Source: Cotesia glomerata
Taxonomy: Eukaryota > Arthropoda > Insecta > Hymenoptera > Braconidae
Length of the DNA: 64,000 nucleotides
Assembly (NCBI RefSeq): GCF_020080835.1
Contig: NC_058160.1
Coordinates: 11,120,047 to 11,184,046 of the forward strand
Direction of reading: 5' to 3'
Shown: one piece after another, positions 44,862 to 56,047 of the stretch
Numbering within the stretch: position 1 is the stretch's first letter
How the letters are laid out: each line of letters opens with the position of its first letter
Notes under the pieces: model-generated
What the model saw: only the letters and a program-made list of their open reading frames with translations
What the model was told of the DNA's origin: nothing
Database searches by the model: none
Program-made: the position numbers and the translations under genes

Positions 44862-46210
44862 ATATACTATTGTTTACTATGACTGTGAATAAGCACGCAT
44901 TCAAGCTTTCACTACATCTAGCGGTTTTCATAAAAAGCTCGTCTCATTTTTTCAGTGATAACACACCACGCCCTTTAGAGACATGTATTTCTGGTATAGA
45001 AGACTTTATTTTCCTATTTATTCTATACGAAAAAGCTTACTCATTTCAGAGATGTTGCAAAAGTGAAGGTTATTACAATAATCAACTTATCGTTTCGATT
45101 GTTTATTCTAGTGAGTAGCATTAGATGCCACATTATTGAGAAAATAAAGATTATTCCAAATTTTAAATAATGTAAAAGTTATTATGATTAAAGTCGACAT
45201 AAATATTTTGTGAATAAAAATTATTGTAGCGCTCTCTCATTGATATGACACGACGCAGTGTGGTCGACTTCTTAACTAATATTGATTACATAACAGACTA
45301 AGTTTTTTCGACTGCATGCCTTCGTAGTGAGTCTACGCATATTTATTTCATACATGCGTTATGATTCTTCAATTAATCAGACAAGTGTAAAGCTTTTTAA
45401 TCAGAACTGTTTTATTGATTACTACCAATGACAAAAAGCATTGAAATAAAAACTCTTATCGGAAAAACTTTTATTAAAAGATTTAATCTATTCAATAACT
45501 AATTTTTATCCGTCGCCAATTTCATAGATGTCTTCAGGATTATGCAAAATAATAACAAAGACTGGTGATCCTCAATTATTTATTAACACTAAGCAAGGTT
45601 TTTTCACATAAATGCATCGCAAATGAGAAGGTAAATATTGAATAATGCATTGTGCAAAAACATGTCATTTAAGTTAAAATCAAAAACAAATGGTACGTTT
45701 TCAATTTTTTTTTTATTCCATCATTATCCATTGACGTCATGATAATGATAATTATTTAGAAACAATGTATAAAATGTACATTCACTAATTTAGAAATTTA
45801 TATACTAAAAAAAGTTATGGTATTATAAATTCCTTACTTAATTTATCATCATACAGTTATGAACAATTTGCAAATATTTGAAATTTTAGAATAAGTATAA
45901 AAATTGGTGACAAAACAATGCCAAAAAGTAATTTTTATGGATATATCATTCAATTTCAGATTTTATATTTCCTACTTCACGCAATATATAGACGTATAGA
46001 AAATATTCGATGCTACATTTCCTGTTAAAAAAGTTTTCGATAGTGTTTTTGTAAACATTGAAAAATAATTTATTTGTATTCAGAGATACTTTCCTAAAAA
46101 TGTTTAATTTTCGAATTTGTATTAATTTAATGATTTTATCTTCGGCTATCCATAACATTTTTGAAAATTACTACAGTCAATCTTTCTTAAAAAGTTATTT
46201 CTCAGGAGAA
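44862..46210. other. AT-rich stretch, no gene seen
   Basis: Short frames only. A small frame at 44870-45118 has no recognisable motif and is not called. Confidence 0.45.
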
Positions 46211-46214
46211 AAAT

Positions 46215-46310
46215 CTGGATATCGGTTGACCCTGCAGGGCATTCTTAGAACTTCCCGCTATATACGAGTTCAACACGCTCGAAAAAATTATTTATTCTGA
46301 AGTTTTGAGC
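46215..46310 (+). repeat. GAGCTC-family repeat, short copy
   Basis: Contains GGTTGACCCTGCAGGGCATT and AACTTCCCGCTAT, then decays. Related to 4080 and 46905. Confidence 0.6.
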
Positions 46311-46900
46311 TCTTCAAAAACACATCTGCTATACTCTTTTGAATTCAAAAATCTAGTGGTCTTGAAAGCATACTTTATTGAAAATTTTTAACGGTGATAT
46401 TTTCCAATTGAATCAATTGTTTTTGAGGGGGCTTGCAGTATTCAACGTAATTTTTCAAAGAAAAAATAATTATATATTACCAACCAAACGAATCAACGTA
46501 AAGTTATCTTAAAAAAATACTTTTTTTGATTTATAATAAATTAAATATATCACGGTCGATTTGACCTATTTTCAAGTTTTGTAAATTTAACCGTGAATAA
46601 CTTTTGACTGACAGAAAAGAGCTTATTTCTGGAAACTTTATGGTGAAGCTGATTATATTACCTTCAATTTGACCTATAACACTTATACTTTATGAAGATT
46701 TTTATTAATTTTATGGGCCATTCAAAAATTTTAAAATAATGAAAACTATTTTTCAAATGTCGTTTTTTTAGAATGACTTTTCAACAGCTTTACCGAACGA
46801 TTTCAAAAACTTATCAGCTCTTAACATAAAAAAAAACTACGTCGATTGCCACCAGACTGGTCAAAATCGCTTGATTCGTTTGTGAGATATCGTTGACGAA
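46311..46900. repeat. Degenerate copy of the same repeat family
   Basis: Holds phrases of the family body, such as GAACGATTTCAAAAACTTATC and TGTGAGATATCGTTGACGAA, without a clean order. No gene. Confidence 0.5.
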
Positions 46901-46904
46901 GAAA

Positions 46905-47057
46905 ATCTGGGAAACGGTTGACCCTAAAGGCCATCCCTGCAACTTTCCGCCAATTCCATACCTAAACACTTGAAATTGCACTTATGACGTTTCTAAGCTC
47001 TTCGAGCTCAAAGAAATAGCTTTTGTATGCTGTTGAGCTCTTCGAGCTCAAAAGTCT
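46905..47057 (+). repeat. GAGCTC-family repeat, left half (split by solo LTR)
   Basis: GGAAACGGTTGACCCTAAAG, CAACTTTCCGCCAATTCCAT and GAGCTC blocks run up to CAAAAGTCT, where the LTR interrupts. The sequence resumes at 48417 with GTCTGATAGAAGTTTAAT; uninterrupted copies (52956) show these two parts joined. Confidence 0.8.
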
Positions 47058-48416
47058 TGTCACAGGGTTTTTATTCCCTGTGTGCGTCCCTCCCTGCGCC
47101 TAAATTTGGCAACAGATCCACACTCGGTGTGTCTCTGAATTTATTATTTTATATTTATTTATTAATTTATTTATTGAATTTAATATTATTAGTATTATTT
47201 ATATTCGAAATTTCTAATATTATGGTTATTAATTTAAGAATTAATTTTATCTTTATTTCAGACATTTATAATGAATTATTTATAATTTATTATTATTATT
47301 ATTATTTGTGTGCATTGCCGTAAATCATTGTCATATAGTACCTAATTTTACTATGAGTGATAAATCATAGCCTTTACTCACACGGGTGAGGCCCTACAAT
47401 ATCGATCGCGAGCAAAGAGTTCATTGAATTAGGGAAAATGGCTAGAGAGGCCCTTGTTGTCGAACACGAGGCCTCAAACGGTTTACAGTGACAAAAATTG
47501 AGCAGACACGCGGTGGCCCGCTTGGTGTGAGGTATACACGCGGGACCTCCGCTATTGTAAGGAGTGTGGATTTGGTGCCTTGGGTTGAGTTTCCTTTTTG
47601 GTGAGTACTCACAAGTTGAGATCGATTAATATCCGCACACCGCTGTCTCCTGGCTTAGATAATTTATTCTTTTTTTGTTTAACTAAATTCACTATCGATT
47701 TATCGGGTCGATCCCGTAGCGAGTAAGGGTTATTTTAAGGGAATACTTGTACCTATCCCGAAAGCCTCGTGTGGGTCCCTGAAATGGCCAGCAATTACTA
47801 ATCACAGTACTACACTTACATTAATCATTATTACGTTCGTAAATAAAATTGAAAGGCTAATATCTAAAATTATCGTTTATATTGGTTTAATTGTTTGAAA
47901 TCTATTATATTTGTTCCATAAAGGATTTAATTTGTTATTTGGAAAGTAGATTTAGTTTTAAGTAATACCGTTTATAAATAAATAATTTATTGTTATTAAG
48001 ATTTACCGATTAAACAATGATTTATTTTATGTAAGTTAGTTCCCGGATTCTTTTCCTATGACTCATCTTCCTAGTTCAATTCGTTAATATAAAATATTAT
48101 TTTATAATTAATTATTTATTATTTCTAATTGTAAATTCTGTCTTGACCTTGACTTTAGTTACTTTAAGGTTTACCTTTTCATTCGCATTAGTTTAAATCG
48201 TTAATTGATCGTCCGGCGCGGCCCCTGGAGTTTTTATTATTTTTGGTAATTTTTGCATAAAAATTACCTGGGGTCCAAATGTGCACTAACCCAGCCTGAG
48301 GGGTTTCCGGGTTAATTTATTATATATTTAAAAGGGCGAGCGTAAAATACCCTACCCAGCCGATATCTCCGCCATCGGTCGAATTTAGTTAAATTTTGGG
48401 GAAAAGTATTGTTACA
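47058..48416. mobile_element. Solo LTR, 1359 bp, with GTCT target duplication
   Basis: Begins TGTCACAGGG and ends GTATTGTTACA. GTCT stands on each side (47054-47057 and 48417-48420), and removing the block with one GTCT restores the known repeat sequence AAAAGTCTGATAGAAG. TG..CA ends and a 4-bp duplication are those of an LTR element. No internal pol sequence remains, so LTR-LTR recombination removed it. Its family is not identified. Confidence 0.85.
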
Positions 48417-49030
48417 GTCTGATAGAAGTTTAATAAAATAGTATTTTTTGAATTTTCAAACTGCAATAATTTCTAAATAAATAAATCGATTTTCATGCGG
48501 TTGGCAGAATTCCACGCAGTTTTTTAGAATCTAGGATGTACTTTTGAACACAAACTGATTGAACTGGAAATCTTAGAGAAATTAAAAAAATTCACTTTTT
48601 CCGAATTATTTCGACAACGATAACTCACGAACCAATCAACCAATTTCCACGTTCTTGGTGGCGATCGACGTGATTTTTTGAGCTCTAATAATTATTTTAT
48701 TTTGTCAAAAACGATCCGAAAAGAAATCTCGAAGTTATGTGAAAAATACACTTTTTTCGAAATTTTTCGTTTTCGATAACTCTCGAACTAATCAACCAAT
48801 TTTGATGGGACTAATGGCAATCGACGTGGTTTTTCAAACTCAAGAGCTGATTAGTTTTCGGAATTGTTCGGTAAAGCCGTTTAGAAGTTATTCCAAAAAA
48901 ACGATTTTTTGAAAATTTTATTTTTGAGATTTCTCAAAGTCTAGCAAACCGAATCGATTCAAATTTTCACGAAATTTAATGGCAAGTTTCCGATCCGATC
49001 GGCTGAGCCATTCAAAAGTTATAAGAGGTT

Positions 49031-49120
<90 letters not shown>

Positions 49121-49280
49121 CATACAGCCGCACGGACACCATCGCGGGAATAGTCAGGGAAGCTTCCTGTGATCTTAAAACGTCGAGATCTGATGAAAAC
49201 TCAATTTTCGCAAAACGGGGTGAAAGCAATAACTTTCCGATTTTTGAAAATTTTCAATTTTCTTAGCGGGAAGTTAAAAA
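48417..49280 (+). repeat. (AC)n-containing dispersed repeat, right part
   Basis: Successive blocks of the CCGATTTTCACGCGGTTGGC / GAACGATAACTC type lead into (AC)n at about 49040-49107. Then CATCGCGGGAATAGTCAGGG, AAAACTCAATTTTCGCAAAA and the terminal CTTAGCGGGAAGTTAAAAAT. Together with 46905-47057 it is one copy. Confidence 0.8.
49037..49107 (+). repeat. (AC)n microsatellite
   Basis: About 34 AC units followed by TATATATATA. It forms the core of the surrounding dispersed repeat. Confidence 0.95.
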
Positions 49281-49675
49281 TCGAAAAAAGCGTTTTCTTT
49301 AAACAAATTCCGAAATTTTTTATCTGATCAATTCACAGTTTGAAATTCATCATAGAATTCAAAAAAACTGCATCGACTGTTGTCAACTACGTGATAATCG
49401 GTTAACTCATTTTAAAGTTATTGCGGATTGAAAATTTAAAAATTACATAAACATTTTTTACTCAACAAATTAAATAACATGAATAAAGAAAATCTCATAT
49501 CACATGAAATCTACCTTCCATTTCGGATGAGGCCGAATGGCATTTTTTTTTTTAATTCTACAACATCTCTAGAATATTGTCCTAAAGTTTCAAATCGATC
49601 CGAATAATAGTTTTGGAGATACAGTTTTAAAAAATTGCGTGCTCAAGGCGCTGTGTTGTCACTCAAAACTTTAAA
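49281..49675. other. AT-rich spacer between repeat copies
   Basis: No gene; phrases loosely related to the repeat body occur. Confidence 0.4.
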
Positions 49676-49679
49676 CGCG

Positions 49680-49962
49680 TTTTTCTCAAAACTATGTTTT
49701 TAAAGACGGTTGTCAAGATTTCTCGAGAACTACTCAACCGATCTTGATGAAATTTTAGACAGTTCTTCAAGATATAATTTACAAGGTCTTGGACGAAGGA
49801 TTTTTTTTAACTTTCCGCTAAAAAAATCTAAGATTTTAAAAAGTCAGGAGTTATTGGTTTTACCCCGTTTTGCAAAAATCGAGTTTTCATCAGATGTCGA
49901 CGTTTTTAAGTTACAGGAAGCTTCCCTGACTACCCCTGCGAGGTTATCACTGTGTGTGTGTA

Positions 49963-50052
<90 letters not shown>

Positions 50053-50272
50053 CGTGTGTGTGTGTACGCACGTCGAGCTCAAAGAGACAGCTTTTCTATG
50101 CTTCGAGTTCAAAAGTCTGATAGAAGTTGGATAAAACACTATTTTTAACTTCTTGCCAAGAAAATTGAAGATTTTCGAAAAATCGGGAAGTTATTATTTT
50201 CACCCCGTTTTGCAAAAATTGAGGTTTCAACGGATCTCGACGTTTTGAAGCCCTAAGAAGCTTCCCTGACTA
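49680..50272 (-). repeat. (AC)n dispersed repeat, inverted copy
   Basis: Read on the minus strand it ends with the TTAGCGGAAAGTTAAAAAA terminus at about 49820. The right-side blocks (GTTTTACCCCGTTTTGC, TTCATCAGATGTCGACG) precede (TG)n at 49950-50048. A further block with CACCCCGTTTTGC continues to the MITE at 50273. Confidence 0.7.
49950..50066 (+). repeat. (TG)n microsatellite
   Basis: About 50 TG units with minor interruptions. Long ORFs of alternating Cys-Val or His-Thr here are artefacts of the repeat. Confidence 0.95.
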
Positions 50273-50777
50273 CACTGAGAAAAAAGTATTTTAATAATCA
50301 CAATACTTAGTATTTTGATAATCAAAATACCAAGTATTGTGATTATCAGAATATAAGTCAGTTCAAGACCTATACTCAGCGCAGTAAGCTAAAATATATG
50401 CGCTGTCACTGTCATCGACGTTTTAACACTTAACACGTTTTAACAGTCAGTTTATTTGATTTATGCACTGGTAAAAATAGAATTCAACTAACATTTATTA
50501 TATTAGCTTGAAAAAAATTTATTATTACACTTTTGATTTTAATTTGAATTTGTTTTGTTAGCTTTATAAGTCAATTGATTTGTGCCAGTCAAGTGAAGTT
50601 ATAAACATCTAATAGTCTGTTATATTGGTATATTGATAATCAGTATACTTAGGTATTGTGATAATCAGTATACTTATTGTGATAATCAAAATACCACGTA
50701 TTCTTAGAAGCGCAATACCAAGTATTCTGATTATCAAAAAAAAATGTCCTTAGTAGCAAAATACTTTTTTCTCAGTG
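50273..50777. mobile_element. 505-bp TA-flanked MITE
   Basis: Starts CACTGAGAAAAAAGTATTTT and ends AAAATACTTTTTTCTCAGTG, with TA at 50271-50272 and 50778-50779. Internal tandem motifs of the CAATACTTAGTATTTTGATAA type occur near both ends. No ORF. Fits a Tc1/mariner-type MITE; it sits in a copy of the (AC)n repeat. Confidence 0.85.
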
Positions 50778-51280
50778 TATTTTTAGCTGAAAAATCTTAT
50801 CAAAGTTCGATAAAACACGATTTTTTTAATTTTCAAACTACTATAACTTTTGAATGAACCAACCGATTTGCACATGGTTAAGGGCAATCGATGTAGTTTT
50901 TTAAGCTCTATAAATAATTCTGGACAAAAAAATTGATCTGATAAAAAATTTCGGAGTTATTACAAAAAAACACTTTTTTCGATTTTTTTTAGACAACGAT
51001 ATCTCACGAACGCATCAACCGATTCTGACGCTTTTGGTAGCGATCTATTCGGGTTTTCAAGGTTAAAAGCTGATTAGTTTTTGAGGTCGATCGGTTCAGC
51101 CAATTCGGAGATATTTTAAAAAAGTGAAAGAAAAACTTTTTATTTCACTTTTTTTGCAATTTCTCGAAATCTACTGGTCCGAATCGGTTCCAACTTACAG
51201 GAAATCTAAGTTTGGCGAAGACCTTTCGAATGACACCAACTGCGATCAAATCGGTCAGACCGTTCAGAAGTTATAAAAGG

Positions 51281-51356
<76 letters not shown>

Positions 51357-51359
<3 letters not shown>

Positions 51360-52610
51360 CAGTGGATGGATACAAACCAGTGGATGGATACAGTGAACCT
51401 ACAACTGGCCAAGCAGAAGACCGAAGCAGTGCTTATTACCAGCCGAAAAGAAGTTGAAACAATTAAGATTAATGTCGGTGACCGAGAAATCACATCACAA
51501 CCATTTATCCGTTATCTGGGAGTGATGCTGGATGCACGACTCAACTTCAAACAGCAGGTGGAACATGTCAGTGCCAAAGCGTCAGTAGTGAGGGCTAGTC
51601 TCGCACGGCTGATGCCTAACATCGGAGGCCCAATGCAGAGCAGGAGGCTACTATTGTCATCAGTAGTCACATCAGTGCTCACTTACGGAATATCCATTTG
51701 GGCTGATGCACTGGAAACCCAAGAATCATGGAGAAAAGCTGGACCAATATACCGACAGAGTGCCCTACGAGTAGCTAGTGCCTTCCGCACTCTATCAGAA
51801 GAAGCAGTGTGCGTCATTGCTGGAACCCTACCTCTTAGAGTTCTAGCAGAGGAAAGACGGGCCCTTTACCAACGAAAAAGGTCAACTGCACTGAGCCCGG
51901 AAGAACTTAGAATTGAAGAACGGCAAGAGAGCATAGGCCGATGGCAACTACAATGGGATGCTGCAGAGAAGGGTAGGTGGACGCACCGTCTCATACCTCG
52001 GGTCGACATTTGGCTTAACCGGAATCACGGTGAGGTCAATTACTATCTTACGCAGATGTTGTCGGGACATGGGTGTTTTCGAGAGTATCTACACCGCTTT
52101 AAGCACGATGACTCTTCGGAGTGCCCGTCCTGCCCAGGAGCTGCTGAAGACGCGGAGCACGTCTTCTTTGTATGTCCTCGTTTCGATCCACAGCGTGAAG
52201 AACTGGAGAGGATCCTGAACCAGAGAATGCAACCAGATTCACTAGTAGAAGCAATGTTGTCATCAGAAGCTGCCTGGAACGCTACCAACACGTTTGCAAC
52301 AGAAGTCCTTAAAGACTTGCGTTCCACCGAAAGAAAAAGAGCAAATAGCAGAAGATAGAAGGAAGATAGTTAACACCTTAGCCACCAGAAGGAAGAGCAG
52401 TAGCTAGATCCTCCCTTCACGAAGTAATGCCTGACGGCGGTTTCCATGAGGGATTAGAGGAAAGAAGGAAAAGGGGTTTAGGGTTTAGTGGGTAGGGGCG
52501 TTAGTGTCGAGTTAGTATGACGCTGCGTCGAGTCGCCACATATCCAGGCCAAACAGCTATGCCTAGAATCCGTAAAAAGGATTCCCCCCCCTACAAAAAA
52601 AAAAAAAAAA
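51357..52610 (+). mobile_element. 5'-truncated R1-clade LINE inserted in (AC)n
   Basis: The LINE begins at the end of (AC)n with a tandem AACCAGTGGATGGATAC, encodes the RT C-terminal region, and ends in a 3' UTR with an A18 tail at 52593-52610, directly followed by (AC)n again. Lying exactly within an AC tract matches the behaviour of microsatellite-targeting R1-group families such as Mino and Waldo (known from other insects). Target specificity is inference from one copy. Confidence 0.8.
51366..52358 (+). pseudogene. LINE ORF2 C-terminal fragment
   Basis: Open for 330 residues: QKTEAVLITSRKE and IRYLGVMLDARLNFKQQV (post-RT thumb motif), then the R1-type C-terminal region with CPSCPGAAEDAEHVFFVCPRF, a C-x2-C...H...C zinc motif. 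RT catalytic motifs are missing through 5' truncation, so it is not functional alone. The apparent start lies in the microsatellite junction. Confidence 0.85.
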
Positions 52611-52825
52611 AACACACACACACATACACACACACACATACATACACACACACATACACACACACATACATAGTGACACTCTCGCGGGAATAGTTAGGGA
52701 AGCTTCCTAGGACTTCAAAACGTCAAGATCTGATGAAAACTCAATTTTCGAAAAACGGGGTAAAACCAATAACTTCCCGATTTTTGAAAATTTTCAATTT
52801 TCTTAGCGGGAAGTTAAAAATTAGG

Positions 52826-53385
52826 AAAACGGTTGACCCTGGAGGCTATCCCTGCAACTTGCCGCTACTTTCGTAACTAAGCGCTGAAAATTGCACCCAT
52901 TATGTTTATGAGCTCGAAGAGCTCAAAAATATAATTTTGATGTAGTTTTGAGCTCTCAAAAGTCTGATAGAAGTTTAATAAAACACTATTTCTTGAATTT
53001 TCAAACCGCAATAACTTTTGAATGAATGAACCGATTTTCACGCGGTTGGCGGCATTCGACGCAGTTTTTTCAAACAGAAATTGATAATACAGGAAGTTTC
53101 AGTGTAATTCGAAAAAAACACTTTTTTTCAATTTCTATCGTCAACGATAACTTACGAACGAATGAACCGATTTTGACCAGATTGGTGGCGATCGACGTGG
53201 TTTTTTTATGTTGAGAGCTGATAAGTTTTTGGAATTGATCGGTCGAGCCGTTTAAAAGTTATTCCAATAAAACCACTTTTGAAAAAATTTTTAATTTCCC
53301 GCTAAGAAAATTGAAAATTTTCAAAAATCGGGAAGTTATTGGTTTAACCCCGTTTTTTTGAAAATCGAATTTTCAACGGATGTTG
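52826..53385 (+). repeat. GAGCTC-family dispersed repeat
   Basis: GGAAAACGGTTGACCCTGGAGG, CAACTTGCCGCTA, GAGCTC blocks, CAAAAGTCTGATAGAAGTTT and ACCGATTTTCACGCGGTTGG follow in family order. The right end carries an inverted terminus, TTCCCGCTAAGAAAATTG, near 53300. Gives the uninterrupted reference for the solo-LTR site at 47057. Confidence 0.75.
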
Positions 53386-54088
53386 ACATGCTAACAAAAT
53401 AAATGTTAAATTTACACATAAAAGTGTTAAATATTTAACACAAAAATTTTTAACACAATATTTTTTGACGCAATGACGCAAAATTTTTTACTGTGTATAT
53501 TAGAGTGATTTATTTGGGACGGCTATGTATTTTTTTTTGCTCCATTAACATATGGTTCTCTGTAAAGTAAAAAAAAAATTCTTCAAGGTTTATTCGGTAA
53601 TTATAATTTTATTGTTTTCTCTTAAAATTGAAGTTTTTTTTAATTAAAACGTATAGGAAATGAAAAATTATTTGTGTGTTCTACAATTTAACAGCCTTTG
53701 ACACTGCTGCAATGGACCAAGGCGTAGCTTAAAATAATAACAGACACCTTGAAAGGGCTTATCGCCTATCGATATCAAGTGATATATTTTGGTATTTTAA
53801 CGCTATCAAACTCAAACTTTTACTAAATAATCTTATTTTTCGCGTATTCAATAGAAAACAGTAAAAAATTTTATTTCATTGCGTCAAAATTCATCGTTAA
53901 AAATCATCGTTTTGGCATGGAAAATGAAAAAGTTCATGCTTATATAAGCCGAAATTTTTGATGAAAGTTGTACATTTAAAATTTATAAGGGGATAGAAAC
54001 TGATACGCCATACGGAACAAATTAATTTTAAAAATAGAACTGCAGTCTATAGTTCGATAAAATTTTTCTTCCAGACTTAAAATATCAT
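53386..54088. other. AT-rich stretch, no gene seen
   Basis: Includes TTAACAC-rich tandem-like motifs at about 53400-53470. Nothing coding recognised. Confidence 0.4.
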
Positions 54089-54092
54089 TTAA

Positions 54093-55749
54093 GGGAGTAT
54101 TCTACTGTAGAGGCATGAATTTCGCCCGGTTTTAGAAGCGCTGTACGAAGGAAACAAAAAATATTTTTATAATCAATTTTTTTATCATTTGTTTATTGAT
54201 GTTTTATGATTACATAAAAAAATTAAAATTGACAAAGTTATGAGCAGTCAAAGTGAGGGGTCAAAAAAAAGAGGGTGTCCTGGCGTGCATTATTCCAACC
54301 CTCCTGGTGATCTGAAACATAAAAAACAGACGGATTCTTAATTATTATAGATGCCGCTATCGTATAACCTTTGGATAAGTTAAAAAAAAATTTTTTTTTA
54401 AAATAGCGGCAGTTTGAAAAAAAAATTTTTTTTTTCATATTTTTCTAACTATTCCGAATTTTTTAAAAATACTAAATGAGAAGTTATAGTTTTGGGCAGG
54501 GTTCACGAGATGAAGCGACGTATAGAGAACATCCTTTTCAAATTTGAAGTAAATCAGTTCATTAGAACTCGAGATATCCTTACCACCAGCTCGAAAAAAG
54601 TAGTTCCAAGAAAAACGCGTTCAAAGTTTTGAGACAAGTTTTCGACAATTTTACTTGTAGAATGGTACAGAATACTTACATATTTTTAATCGGCGATTCC
54701 TGCTTCATATAAGAATCCTTCCTCTACTTCAAAATGCTCATTCTCCGATGTTCTCTTGTGAAGACGTGCAGTTCTACCCTCCTTTGACGCCTCTGAAGTC
54801 CGGAGTTCCCAGCGCTCGATACGCGCTTCGTCCCGTCTCGCTGCAAAAGCATTAGCTTCTGGGCCAATCGTGATTCCCATAACATCTTAGATTTTTAATA
54901 TAGGTATAAAACCTTCATTAAAAATACTAACTGCGAAGAAAGTGGCAATTTCAATTGTCTTCGGTCCAGCGTGAATGTGCTTCGGAGCAAAAGTCCAAAT
55001 TAACGAATTCAAAGATTCGTTATTATTTTGGGTTTTAGAACCCAAACATCGTTCCAATAAAGAATCAGCTGATAAACTTTCATAAATTGGTTTTATTACT
55101 TCCAAAACTTTGTCATTTAGAGGAGGATTTTTGTGGTCAAATTCGTCAATAGTGCCGTCTTCTATTGCCTTCTGATACTTGCACCAACTAGATGAACAAT
55201 TGATGTGCTGAGGATTATCGTTAGTTGAAATTTTATGAAAGTAGGTTGCCCACATATCTCTCTTCATGTCTTCAACATAATCTGGATTTCGACGAATTGC
55301 CAAACCATAATATAAAGACAATTCATTGATAAGCTTATCAGTGAGTTTACCAACGCCTTTGCCACCAATACCTCTATTATCTTTTTTTGCTTTACGTAAC
55401 CGTGAACCCATGCGTTTTTGAACATGCCCAACACACTCCTTTTTTTCTACTACCGGGTTATCATTGTAGGGGTTAATAGTTTCTATGTCCTTCAATTAAA
55501 TATAGATTTAAAAGGAATACTATACAATAGAAAGGGACATAAGTAGGGACTCGGGAACGCCTACCGTCTTTTGTTAACTTGTAGCGGTCGAACCGGAACC
55601 GATGCCACGTCACTAAAACGGCTATAACTCATGAAATAATTGGAATTTTGAAAAATCCTTTTAATGACATATTTTTGAATATCTAAACTTTGAAAATATG
55701 AAAAAAAAAAATTTTCGATTTTTTCAAAATTCTACAGTAGAATACTCCC
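54093..55749. mobile_element. Kolobok-type DNA transposon remnant, TTAA-flanked
   Basis: TIR GGGAGTATTCTACTGTAGA on the left and its complement on the right, with TTAA at 54089-54092 and 55750-55753. It contains a Mutator-like transposase fragment on the minus strand. TTAA duplications and GGG ends fit Kolobok. At 1,657 bp, with the N-terminal part of the transposase missing, it is a deletion derivative. Confidence 0.8.
54686..55495 (-). pseudogene. Mutator-like transposase fragment
   Basis: The main frame (55495-54887) has ECVGHVQKRMGSRLRKAKKD, LTDKLINELSLYYGLAIRRN, DMWATYFHKIST and NNNESLNSLIWTFAPK, which are conserved blocks of the Mutator-like transposase domain family of insects. The C-terminal end continues at 54880-54686 in another frame (GITIGPEANAFAARRDEARI), so a frame break lies at about 54885. 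The N-terminal third is absent. Confidence 0.75.
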
Positions 55750-55809
55750 TTAAGAGGGCAAATCATGCATGAACAGTTCTTGTCAGCTGATATATGGAGT
55801 TTTAATCCT

Positions 55810-56047
55810 TATCTATTTTAGGCTAGATCAGACATGGTTAGACATGGACAGGTCTGATCAGGTCTGAGCGTATTTAACGCTTCAGACATGAACAAGCATG
55901 GACAGGTCCGATAAGGTCTGAGCATATTTAATGCTTCAGACATGAACAGGCTTGATCAGGTCTGAGCGTATTTAACACTTCAGACATGAACAGGCATGGA
56001 CAGGTCTGATCAGGTCTGAGCATATTTAACGGTTCAGACATGAACAG
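55810..56047. repeat. Tandem GATCAGGTCTGA repeat, left part
   Basis: Roughly 55-60-bp units built from GACATGAACAGGCATGGACA, GGTCTGATCAGGTCTGAGC and ATTTAACGCTTCA, repeated about four times before the solo LTR. It resumes at 57446. Confidence 0.8.

Larger units (their letters stand above)
50780..52825 (+). repeat. (AC)n dispersed repeat copy split by a LINE
   Basis: Left blocks (AACCAACCGATTTGCACATG, CGAACGCATCAACCGATTC) lead to (AC)n at 51282-51356. The right blocks resume after the LINE, with (AC)n/ACAT at 52611-52672, CTCGCGGGAATAGTTAGGG and the end CTTAGCGGGAAGTTAAAAAT at 52823. Confidence 0.75.

Noticed and set aside
49037..49107. CRISPR-like regular repeat
   Set aside because: It is a dinucleotide microsatellite without spacers; no CRISPR array exists in the window.
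48918..49266. Frames coding poly His-Thr or Cys-Val
   Set aside because: Translations of (AC)n/(TG)n microsatellite DNA; the same applies at 49844-50148 and 51206-51493.
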